From contig DATGUM010000059.1 of the NCBI GenBank assembly GCA_035301345.1, positions 1 through 12,876 on the forward strand: a DNA stretch of 12,876 nt, in the 5' to 3' direction. Positions within the stretch are counted from its first letter, which is position 1. The number at the start of each line of letters is the position of its first letter. This document shows positions 7,320-12,876 of this stretch, piece after piece. Made by a program: the position numbers and the translations under genes. The DNA is from CALAMD01 sp035301345 (GTDB lineage Bacteria; Bacillota; Bacilli; Bacillales; Amphibacillaceae). The notes below the pieces were generated by a model. That model had not been told where the DNA came from. It saw only the letters and a list, made by a program, of their open reading frames with translations, and ran no database searches.

Positions 7320-7991
7320 ATGTTAAATAACAGTCAAATTCGTTTTACACTCGATCAAATGGAAGAAATGTTCCCAGATGCTGATTGTGAACTCATTCAT
7401 GAAAATCCATTTGAACTCGTTATCGCTGTTTTATTATCAGCTCAATGCACAGATGTACTCGTTAATAAAGTAACAAAAGAGCTTTTTAAAAAATATAAAA
7501 CACCTGAAGATTATTTAGCCGTTGAATTAGAAGAACTACAAAATGATATTCGTTCAATCGGTTTATACCGTAATAAAGCTAAAAATATTCAATCATTATG
7601 TACGACATTAATTGAAGAGCACAACGGAGAAGTTCCCCGAACACGTGATGAACTTATCAACCTAGCAGGTGTTGGTAGAAAAACAGCAAATGTTGTTTTA
7701 TCTGTTGCATTTAATATTCCAGCCATTGCGATTGATACGCATGTAGAGCGTGTCACAAAACGATTAGGTATTTGTCGCTGGAAAGATTCTGTTTTAGAAG
7801 TAGAAAAAACGCTCATGCGTAGAATTCCTGAAGAAGAGTGGGGAGCAACACATCATCGACTAATCTTCTTTGGAAGGTATCATTGCAAGGCGCGTAACCC
7901 TAACTGTGAAGCATGTCCATTACTCGATATTTGTCGTGAAGGACAAAAGCGTAAAAGAAAAGCAGAAAGAGAAGCCGCAAAAAAGAAATAG
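7320..7991 (+). CDS. nth: Endonuclease III (DNA glycosylase/AP lyase)
   Basis: Removes oxidised pyrimidines and nicks abasic sites in base-excision repair. The product is 223 residues. The HhH-GPD core shows the helix-hairpin-helix LAGVGRKTANVVLSVA with the catalytic lysine K121, and the catalytic aspartate D139 in AIDTHVERV. The [4Fe-4S] loop is complete: C189-x6-C196-x2-C199-x5-C205. The C-terminus adds a basic tail (QKRKRKAEREAAKKK). The start chosen is ATG 7320, with AAAGGTGA (7304-7311) 8 nt upstream; an in-frame GTG at 7308 lies inside that Shine-Dalgarno. In B. subtilis nth directly follows dnaD; here it is separated from dnaD by the SOS cassette and has its own promoter. The ypoC gene found after nth in B. 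subtilis is missing. Confidence 0.97.
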   Translation: MLNNSQIRFTLDQMEEMFPDADCELIHENPFELVIAVLLSAQCTDVLVNKVTKELFKKYKTPEDYLAVELEELQNDIRSIGLYRNKAKNIQSLCTTLIEEHNGEVPRTRDELINLAGVGRKTANVVLSVAFNIPAIAIDTHVERVTKRLGICRWKDSVLEVEKTLMRRIPEEEWGATHHRLIFFGRYHCKARNPNCEACPLLDICREGQKRKRKAEREAAKKK

Positions 7992-7996
7992 AGAAG

Positions 7997-8037
7997 AAAA
8001 GAGCCATCCATTTTTTAAAAAACGGATGGCTCTTTTT
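7997..8037. terminator. Strong bidirectional terminator between nth and ponA
   Basis: GAGCCATCC (8001-8009) pairs with GGATGGCTC (8024-8032). The stem is flanked by AAAA on the left and a run of seven T on the right, so it can end transcription from both sides. The loop itself contains T6A6, which can extend the stem. Both flanking genes stop within 6-10 nt of it. Confidence 0.92.
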
Positions 8038-8041
8038 TTAT

Positions 8042-10744
8042 TTACTCATTATCGTTATCTTGATCATCTTCCTTACCACTTGCCTCGACATCATTATCAT
8101 CCGTATCTTCATCGTCATTCTCATCATCGTCTTCTTCACTTGGTGGATCGTTTGAAGGAGATGGAACGACTACTTCGGTTGATTGTGAATCACCTCGTAT
8201 ATCATTACCGCTAACAGGTGTCACTTGAATCGAGTGTGTGCCAGGTGATGCACCACTTATTTCAATGCCATTTGAACTAACAACTTTCGTTTCACCGTTA
8301 ATCACAACTTCAAAAGTAGCAGGAGGCCCATCATATGACCATGAAACATTAATGATTTGTGAGTCCTCATTGTATGATGCTGATAATCCACTAACTGGAG
8401 GTATATCCTCATCCTCGTCATTAATAGTAACATTCACTGATTGCGGATCGCTTTTCGCATCACTATCTGTACTTATAGCAACAACAGAAATCGTATATTC
8501 TTCAGCGCTACTATCAATATCAGATATTGTAAATGAGTGATCAGATGTCGTCGTTAACTCATTGTTACTGCCACCATCAACACTTGCACTCACACTGAAT
8601 TCTATGTCTTCACTCGTATCGTAATCCCAACTAACATCAATTGTTTCGTTACTTTCATTATATGATGCTTGTAAATTACTCACCGGTTCAATCGAATCAT
8701 ATTCATCAGATGTTTTACCAGGTTCATGTCCTTTAACGAACAACTCTGTTACAACTTTGTCACTCGGTGTAAACGGACTTGGTAACATCGGTGGATTAGA
8801 TCCTTTCTCAACGTCAACTTCAACGACAGAGTCTGGTTTAACGAAATCTGCTGTTTCAATATCTTTCGAAAGCTCCGTCATCGTCTGTTTAAACAATTGA
8901 TGGGGGATTTTCGTCGTCGGCATAACATCTCTATTACCATCATCATCCGTATAGCCACCGGTCCAAACGGAAATCGTATAATTTGACGTGTAACCAGTAA
9001 ACCAAGAATCCGGACTGCCTTGTTTACCACTTAAATTTGTCGTTCCAGTTTTTCCAGCAACTGGTAAATGACCAACATTTGCTTCTGTACCAGTTCCTTC
9101 TGTCATCACTGACTTTAACATATCCGTTACCATATAAGCCGTGTAATCAGACATAGCTGCTGCGGATTCTGGTTTTAAATCAACAACTTCGCCGTCAGGA
9201 TACTCAATTTTCGTTACAGTGTACGGATCGTTATAAATACCTTCGTTACCAAATGCGCGGAACGCACCCGCAAGCTCAAGAGGCGTTGTATTCGTATCTG
9301 TTCCTCCGATAGCATCACCAATCATGATTTTATCTTCATTAAATTTAACACCTAAACCTTCGGCAAATTCTTTCGCATTATCTAAGCCAGTTTCTTCTAG
9401 TATTTTTAACGTCGGAACGTTTAATGATTGCGCAAGTGCGTAGCGCATCGACATCCATCCTTGATATTGGCGGTTCCAGTTTCTAATCGGTTCAGCACCA
9501 CCAAAATCATAAGGGGCGTCATCATTTATCTGATGGTACGTTGACCATTGATTCGTTTGAATAGCCGGTGCGAAAGATATAATCGGTTTAAAACTTGACC
9601 CTGGCTGTTGACCGCCTTGGAATGCATAATTATATTCACCTAATCCTTCACTATTTCTCCGACCACCAATCGCTCGAACAGCTCCTGATTGTGTATCAAG
9701 GACAGTCATTCCCGCTTGCATTTCATCATCAGGGTACGGTATTGGATTTTCTTCACTATCTGTTAATAAAAATTCTACATAGTTTTGTGCATCACTATCT
9801 AAAGTCGTATAAATTTTAAGTCCTGCTGTATCAATATCAACATCAACTTTTTCTTCAACTTCATTTCTTACTTTTTGAATAAACGCTTCATATTCAGTTG
9901 ATTGCGGACGTTTTCCAGCGAGTAAAGAAGATATATCTACTTGGCGTGCTTCTTCAGCTTCTTCTTCAGTAATTTTATCGTGTCTTACCATTAACGTTAG
10001 TACTGTATCCACACGCTTTTCCATTAATTCAGGGTATTCATATGGATTGTATGCTGTCGGACGTTGTGGCAAACCGGCTAAAATAGCCGCTTCAACGAGC
10101 GTTAAATCATGTAAATCTGTTTTACCAAAGTATATTTCTGACGCTTTAGCAACACCGTAAGCGCCACTTCCGTAAAATATTTTATTTAAGTACATTTCTA
10201 AAATTTCTTCTTTTGAATATTTTCGTTCTAATTTTAGAGCTAACCATTGTTCCTGTACTTTAATTTTAATTTTTTTATCAGGTGTTAAAAAGGAACGTTC
10301 AACGAGTTGCTGAGTAATTGTACTCGCACCTTCTGAACCGAACCCTTGCGTAATATTCGCTTTAACTGCTCCACCAATTCGGCGTAAATCAATACCAGAG
10401 TGCTTAAAGAAACGACTATCCTCTGTTGCAACGACAGCGTCAATTAATACTTCTGGTAAATCATCATACGTAATTTTCGTTCGCTTTTCTTCTCCGAAAT
10501 CAGCGATTAATTCTTCGTCCATATCATACAATTTAGACGAATATGAGTCAGCTAATTTATCAGGGTCGAGCGAAGGGGACGTTGCAATGTAATAAATAAA
10601 TAGGGACCCTACACCTATCATGAGTAATAAACCAATGACTAATGCGATTTTAAACAATCGCTTAAAAACAGATTTTTTCTTTTTTGGTTTTTGTTGCGTT
10701 TGCTTTTTCCTTCTAGCCATACGCGTTTGTTTATTGTCTGTCAT
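8042..10744 (-). CDS. ponA: Class A penicillin-binding protein 1 (bifunctional transglycosylase/transpeptidase)
   Basis: Polymerises and cross-links peptidoglycan at the outer face of the membrane. The product is 900 residues. Order: a basic cytoplasmic segment (1-32), one membrane helix (about 33-53), a GT51 transglycosylase (about 70-250; catalytic E108 in EDSRFFKHSG, STITQQLVER at 141-150, KYSKEEILEMYLN), and a transpeptidase (about 340-630) with S383-S-F-K386, S440-L-N442 and K565-T-G-T. Two fibronectin type III-like modules follow (about 687-777 and 782-861), then an acidic tail with 21 Asp/Glu in the last 40 residues. T7-R8-x-x-R11-R12 near the N-terminus fits the GpsB-binding motif, which favours ATG 10744 (SD TGGAGG, 10760-10755) over the internal Met9. 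It lies 18 nt after recU in the same operon and ends at a strong terminator. The second FN3-like module appears extra relative to B. subtilis. Confidence 0.96.
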   Translation of the reverse strand: MTDNKQTRMARRKKQTQQKPKKKKSVFKRLFKIALVIGLLLMIGVGSLFIYYIATSPSLDPDKLADSYSSKLYDMDEELIADFGEEKRTKITYDDLPEVLIDAVVATEDSRFFKHSGIDLRRIGGAVKANITQGFGSEGASTITQQLVERSFLTPDKKIKIKVQEQWLALKLERKYSKEEILEMYLNKIFYGSGAYGVAKASEIYFGKTDLHDLTLVEAAILAGLPQRPTAYNPYEYPELMEKRVDTVLTLMVRHDKITEEEAEEARQVDISSLLAGKRPQSTEYEAFIQKVRNEVEEKVDVDIDTAGLKIYTTLDSDAQNYVEFLLTDSEENPIPYPDDEMQAGMTVLDTQSGAVRAIGGRRNSEGLGEYNYAFQGGQQPGSSFKPIISFAPAIQTNQWSTYHQINDDAPYDFGGAEPIRNWNRQYQGWMSMRYALAQSLNVPTLKILEETGLDNAKEFAEGLGVKFNEDKIMIGDAIGGTDTNTTPLELAGAFRAFGNEGIYNDPYTVTKIEYPDGEVVDLKPESAAAMSDYTAYMVTDMLKSVMTEGTGTEANVGHLPVAGKTGTTNLSGKQGSPDSWFTGYTSNYTISVWTGGYTDDDGNRDVMPTTKIPHQLFKQTMTELSKDIETADFVKPDSVVEVDVEKGSNPPMLPSPFTPSDKVVTELFVKGHEPGKTSDEYDSIEPVSNLQASYNESNETIDVSWDYDTSEDIEFSVSASVDGGSNNELTTTSDHSFTISDIDSSAEEYTISVVAISTDSDAKSDPQSVNVTINDEDEDIPPVSGLSASYNEDSQIINVSWSYDGPPATFEVVINGETKVVSSNGIEISGASPGTHSIQVTPVSGNDIRGDSQSTEVVVPSPSNDPPSEEDDDENDDEDTDDNDVEASGKEDDQDNDNE
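8162..8689 (-). repeat. Tandem fibronectin type III-like modules in PBP1
   Basis: Two protein repeats start with closely similar strands: VSNLQASYNESNETIDVSWDYD (positions 688-709, differing in the middle) and VSGLSASYNEDSQIINVSWSYD (784-805). The shared skeleton is VSxLxASYNExxxxIxVSWxYD. This points to a duplicated extracellular module that has diverged. The linker between the copies (about 773-782) is acidic. Confidence 0.75.
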
Positions 10745-10762
10745 AACTAAAATTCCTCCATC

Positions 10763-11359
10763 TTAGAAAAAAAGGCGATCAATAATCGATAAATAATCGA
10801 CAGGCGTCTGATACTTCAAAGGAATTAAATGCCCGTTTTCCTTTATGTGATCATACGGTATTGACTTTCTACCACCTTTATTCTGATTTTCCCAATAAGA
10901 TAAAACAAATGGTAAGTTAACAAAATACGTTTCATCTAATGTCGTGAAACGAATGATAAAAAATGAAATCCCACCATGATGTAAAATTGAACTCATATGC
11001 TCAATTTGGTGATCGTGAATGTTACTTAATGGAAATCGTGTGTTTTGTTTCGTTTCTTTCGCTTCAAAATCAATATACTTCTCTTTATAAACACCATTAT
11101 AGTCTGTCGTTGAAGGTTGTTTAAAATAAGCTTCTGTAATAACAGCTGCACTTCGTCTCGGATAGTGCACGTCGACGATTTGAATAGGTGTTGGCTTCTT
11201 GTGAATGTTTGCCCGATTACTATCTACATAAAACTTATTCGTTACGTTTAAGTCGTTTTCTAACGTAGCGCCTCGATTGCCGTAACCTTTACTTCTAGTC
11301 GTCTTCGTCTGAACAGTTTGCTTATTCACGCGAGTACCACTAGGGTAGTTAAACGTCAT
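10763..11359 (-). CDS. recU: Holliday junction resolvase RecU
   Basis: Cuts four-way junctions during recombination and chromosome segregation, and in B. subtilis modulates RecA. The 198-residue product carries the PD-(D/E)xK-type site D86 (STTDYNG), E99-A-K101 (YIDFEAKETK), equivalent to D88/E101/K103 of B. subtilis. Other conserved stretches are GYGNRGATLENDLN, IHKKPTPIQIVDVHYP, SAAVITEAYFKQ and FPLSNIHDHQIEHM. The start at 11359 (MTFNYPSG) matches the family start MxxxYPxG and has AAAGGA 12 nt upstream, a rather long spacing. The ATG at 11380 would add seven residues but has no Shine-Dalgarno. It is first in the recU-ponA operon, as in B. subtilis and staphylococci. Confidence 0.95.
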   Translation of the reverse strand: MTFNYPSGTRVNKQTVQTKTTRSKGYGNRGATLENDLNVTNKFYVDSNRANIHKKPTPIQIVDVHYPRRSAAVITEAYFKQPSTTDYNGVYKEKYIDFEAKETKQNTRFPLSNIHDHQIEHMSSILHHGGISFFIIRFTTLDETYFVNLPFVLSYWENQNKGGRKSIPYDHIKENGHLIPLKYQTPVDYLSIIDRLFF

Positions 11360-11417
11360 ATGAGAACCAAATCCTTTCATATATGTATCTCAACATAAAT
11401 ATTGACGATACAATAGT

Positions 11418-11446
11418 ATTATATAATAAAAAAAGCTATCCGTATA
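11418..11446 (-). promoter_or_regulatory. Possible promoter of the recU-ponA operon
   Basis: On the minus strand a perfect -10 TATAAT (11423-11418) follows a poor -35 TATACG (11446-11441) by 17 bp. The start would be near 11411, giving a leader of about 50 nt. The AT-rich context makes chance matches easy. Confidence 0.45.
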
Positions 11447-11495
11447 ATTTTTTGTGAATATTATTAGTCGTTTCAGAGAAATTTGTAGTCAATAT

Positions 11496-11504
11496 TGCTA
11501 TACT
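11496..11504 (+). promoter_or_regulatory. Possible extended -10 promoter of yppE-cdd
   Basis: TGCTATACT gives TATACT (11499-11504) with an upstream TGn. No good -35 is present at 16-18 bp. The start would be near 11511, about 29 nt before the yppE ATG. Confidence 0.5.
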
Positions 11505-11539
11505 AAAAGAGAAATAGATTGCTATAAAAGGGTGAAACT

Positions 11540-11890
11540 ATGCCAATTAAGGAACAAACAAAAGTATTACAACAATATTTACGGGAATTACGGGTTCGTT
11601 TTGAGAAAAGGAATCCACCAGAAAGCATGAGTGATCAAGCATTTTTTCAGCAAATGAAAGAAGAAACTGAGGATATTTTTAATCGATTAGAGACGTGGGA
11701 AGAAGATGCACTTGCACGTGTTAAAAATCGTGAATTATCGATTCATCCACATCAAGTAGCTTCTACACGAGAAAATATGGAATTACTTATTATGCATAGC
11801 TATTATATCGATTGTCGTAAAAGAATATATATGGAAATGTATCAGTCAATCAATTACGTATTTAACTTAATCATTGACGAAAGTGAGTAG
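11540..11890 (+). CDS. yppE: YppE family (DUF1798) protein, function unknown
   Basis: A 116-residue, charged, apparently all-helical cytosolic protein. The pattern of an N-terminal helix (EQTKVLQQYLRELRVRFEK), W56-E-E-D-A-L, and a C-terminal stretch ENMELLIMHSYY...RKRIYMEMYQSINY resembles YppE of B. subtilis, which also sits between recU and gpsB. I recognise the family mainly from this C-terminal region and position. No catalytic motif, signal peptide or membrane segment is visible. The ATG at 11540 is preceded by AAAGGGTGA about 5 nt upstream. The gene is divergent from recU and only 8 nt from cdd, whose Shine-Dalgarno overlaps its stop codon, so the two are probably translated from one mRNA. 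A role is not known; placement among wall-growth and repair genes proves nothing. Confidence 0.75.
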   Translation: MPIKEQTKVLQQYLRELRVRFEKRNPPESMSDQAFFQQMKEETEDIFNRLETWEEDALARVKNRELSIHPHQVASTRENMELLIMHSYYIDCRKRIYMEMYQSINYVFNLIIDESE

Positions 11891-11898
11891 GTGACAGA

Positions 11899-12294
11899 AT
11901 GAAAGAGCTCTATTTACGAGCAAAAGAAGCAAGAGAAAAAGCATATGCACCGTATTCAACATTTAAAGTAGGTGCTGCTGTATTAACGGCTAATAATCAT
12001 ATATACAGCGGGTGCAATATTGAAAATGCTGCTTATCCATCAAGTTGCTGTGCTGAACGAGTCGCTCTCTTCCAAGCCATTGCTCACGGAGAAACACATT
12101 TTCAAGCGATCATGATTGTTGCCGATACGAAGCGGCCAGTACCTCCTTGTGGCGCTTGTCGCCAAGTAATGAGTGAGTTTTTTACTGAGCACACAGCAAT
12201 ACATATGGCTACACTTGAAGGTGAGATAAAAACAATGACTATGAATGATATTTTACCATTATCGTTTCAAAAGGGTGACCTGCATTCTCATTAA
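11899..12294 (+). CDS. cdd: Cytidine deaminase
   Basis: Converts cytidine and deoxycytidine to uridine and deoxyuridine in pyrimidine salvage; usually a homotetramer with one zinc per subunit. The 131 residues are typical for the tetrameric type. Zinc ligands C51, C84 and C87 and the proton-shuttling E53 are in CCAERVAL and PPCGACRQVMSE. N40 and E42 in GCNIENAAY bind the ribose. YSTFKVGAAV is the conserved N-terminal strand. Blasticidin-S deaminases share the zinc motif but not this combination with CAER and NIEN, so I favour a true Cdd. AGGTGA (11889-11894) overlaps the yppE stop, pointing to translational coupling. In B. subtilis cdd lies beside era, not here, so the location is unusual. 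A weak hairpin follows. Confidence 0.95.
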   Translation: MKELYLRAKEAREKAYAPYSTFKVGAAVLTANNHIYSGCNIENAAYPSSCCAERVALFQAIAHGETHFQAIMIVADTKRPVPPCGACRQVMSEFFTEHTAIHMATLEGEIKTMTMNDILPLSFQKGDLHSH

Positions 12295-12317
12295 TTAAGA
12301 AATGATTCGAAAGAACG

Positions 12318-12339
12318 AGCGTAGCAACGCTTTTATTTA
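12318..12339 (+). terminator. Small candidate terminator after cdd
   Basis: AGCGT (12318-12322) pairs with ACGCT (12327-12331) over the loop AGCA, followed by TTTATTTAT. The stem is only 5 bp, so termination may be partial. It overlaps the upstream part of the gpsB promoter. Confidence 0.5.
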
Positions 12340-12348
12340 TGCTATAAT
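12340..12348 (+). promoter_or_regulatory. Extended -10 promoter of gpsB
   Basis: TGCTATAAT combines a perfect -10 (12343-12348) with TGn. No good -35 lies upstream, where the small cdd hairpin is. Transcription would start near 12355, about 42 nt before the gpsB ATG. Confidence 0.6.
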
Positions 12349-12396
12349 AAACGTATAAAAGAAACTGTGCAACTTCAAAGGTGGGGTATTTTAAAG

Positions 12397-12714
12397 ATGG
12401 AAGACATAAAATTAACGGCTGAAACAATTTTAGAAAAAGACTTTAAAACATCTATGCGAGGATATAACCAAGTTGAAGTAGATGAATTTTTAGATACAAT
12501 TATTAAAGACTATGAAGCATTTAACCAAGTGATTGAACAATTAAAAGAAGAAAATAATAAACTTAAACAACAACAAACAACTCCAGTGAAACGAGAACAA
12601 CAAGAGTCATTTGAACGCGAACAGCCAGCTCCAACAGTTAATCAAGTAAATTATGACGTCCTGAAGCGACTTTCTAACTTAGAAAAGGCCGTTTTTGGCA
12701 AAAAGTATGATTAA
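12397..12714 (+). CDS. gpsB: Cell-cycle protein GpsB (DivIVA-like adaptor)
   Basis: A cytosolic coiled-coil adaptor that binds the inner face of the membrane and the N-termini of wall synthases such as PBP1, shuttling them between side wall and septum. The 105-residue protein has the DivIVA-like N-terminal domain with the loop MRGYNQVEVDEFLD (residues 20-33), a coiled coil to about 60, a Gln/Glu/Pro-rich linker (about 58-83), and the conserved C-terminal helix YDVLKRLSNLEKAVFG that forms the trimerisation domain. The start is ATG 12397, with AAAGGTGGGG (12377-12386) 10 nt upstream; the in-frame GTG at 12367 lies before that Shine-Dalgarno and would be non-native. It directly precedes rnpB, as in B. 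subtilis, but ypsA is absent upstream. Confidence 0.96.
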   Translation: MEDIKLTAETILEKDFKTSMRGYNQVEVDEFLDTIIKDYEAFNQVIEQLKEENNKLKQQQTTPVKREQQESFEREQPAPTVNQVNYDVLKRLSNLEKAVFGKKYD

Positions 12715-12741
12715 AAGGGCTAAATATACGCTATTAATAAC

Positions 12742-12770
12742 TTTTTTTAGCGAGTGAATCGTGTTATACT
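12742..12770 (+). promoter_or_regulatory. Promoter of rnpB
   Basis: TGTTATACT provides an extended -10 with TATACT at 12765-12770. The -35 region is the T-rich TTTTTT (12742-12747) at 17 bp. The predicted start (about 12777-12781) agrees with the 5' end of the RNA placed by homology. Confidence 0.65.
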
Positions 12771-12780
12771 ATGAAACGTA

Positions 12781-12876
12781 CGCTTGAACATTCACATAAT
12801 CGCTATATGTTAAATCATATAGAGGAAAGTCCATGCTCACACAAACTGAGATGTTTGTAGCGTTCATGCTTAATGA
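12781..12876 (+). ncRNA. rnpB: RNase P RNA (type B), 5' part only
   Basis: The catalytic RNA that trims the 5' leader from tRNA precursors, working with RnpA. The conserved element AGAGGAAAGTCCATGCTC (12821-12838) is the signature of bacterial RNase P RNA. It is preceded by TAATCGC and a P3 hairpin, CTATATG (12803-12809) with CATATAG (12816-12822), and followed by CTGAGATG...GTAGCGTTC, in the same order as in B. subtilis. Aligning the 23 nt before the P3 stem places the 5' end near 12781. Only about 96 of roughly 400 nt are in the window; the 3' part, including the partner strand of P1, lies off the right edge. Confidence 0.95.

Noticed and set aside
7870..8214. Plus-strand open frame of 114 codons running from nth through the terminator into ponA
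   Set aside because: It crosses a strong terminator, overlaps two well-supported genes, and its His/Leu-rich end is the antisense of the acidic PBP1 tail.
9595..9819. Plus-strand open frames inside ponA (also 8238-8540)
   Set aside because: Antisense shadows of the PBP1 gene, whose domains are intact throughout.
10302..10313. GAACGTTC inside ponA as a LexA box
   Set aside because: The half-sites are directly joined with no 4-bp spacer and lie deep in coding sequence.
11360..11539. Riboswitch, T-box or small RNA in the recU-yppE gap
   Set aside because: No conserved motif or stable hairpin was found; the content is explained by two divergent AT-rich promoters.
12239..12427. Minus-strand open frame of 62 codons over the cdd-gpsB gap
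   Set aside because: Antisense to the cdd end, the gpsB promoter and the gpsB start; no supporting signal.
12719..12752. Possible terminator between gpsB and rnpB (GCTAAA with TTTAGC, or CGCTA with TAGCG)
   Set aside because: Short stems with 14-21 nt loops, the T-run inside the loop and not after the stem; not a convincing intrinsic terminator.

Overview
The window looks like an AT-rich segment of a Bacillales (Bacillaceae-type) chromosome. The gene order birA, dinG, aspB, dnaD, nth, ponA/recU (opposite strand), yppE, gpsB, rnpB is the order I recall from Bacillus subtilis. The proteins (an exonuclease-fused DinG, DnaD, RecU, a PBP1 with fibronectin-type C-terminal modules, GpsB, a type-B RNase P RNA) are Firmicute hallmarks. 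Genus and species cannot be fixed from the sequence alone. The very acidic PBP1 tail would suit a salt-tolerant Bacillaceae, but that is only a guess.

Layout, left to right. 2-631 is the 3' part of birA (biotin-protein ligase), followed 24 nt later by dinG (656-3454, 3'-5' exonuclease plus degenerate XPD-like helicase). A promoter at about 3507-3536 precedes aspB (aspartate aminotransferase). A rho-independent terminator then leads almost directly into the ribosome-binding site of dnaD (replication restart/initiation). At 5525-6915 and on to 7241 the Bacillus order is interrupted by an SOS cassette: a Y-family DNA polymerase (UvrX/YqjW type, minus strand) and a YolD-like protein (plus strand). 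They are divergently transcribed from a 125-bp region with two near-identical LexA (DinR) boxes in mirror orientation. nth (endonuclease III) follows under its own good sigma-A promoter. A strong bidirectional terminator separates nth from the convergent recU-ponA operon (minus strand). Divergent from that operon runs yppE-cdd, then gpsB with its own promoter, and the 5' end of rnpB runs off the right edge.

How the genes work together. Two themes run through the window. One is DNA replication and repair: DinG, DnaD, the translesion polymerase with its SOS operators, Nth and RecU. The other is cell-wall growth at division: PBP1 (ponA) and its cytosolic adaptor GpsB. PBP1 carries, at residues 7-12, the kind of Arg-rich motif (T-R-x-x-R-R) that GpsB binds in relatives, so both halves of that interaction are encoded here. 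Compared with the B. subtilis locus several genes are missing (panBCD, ypmA/ypmB, asnS, ypoC, ypsA), while the SOS cassette and a cytidine deaminase gene are extra.

The longest stretch without a gene is about 180 bp (11360-11539, between recU and yppE); it holds divergent promoters and nothing else I can identify. No tRNA, CRISPR array, insertion sequence or integrase was seen. I see no convincing wholly new system; the most unusual part is the mirror-image SOS cassette.
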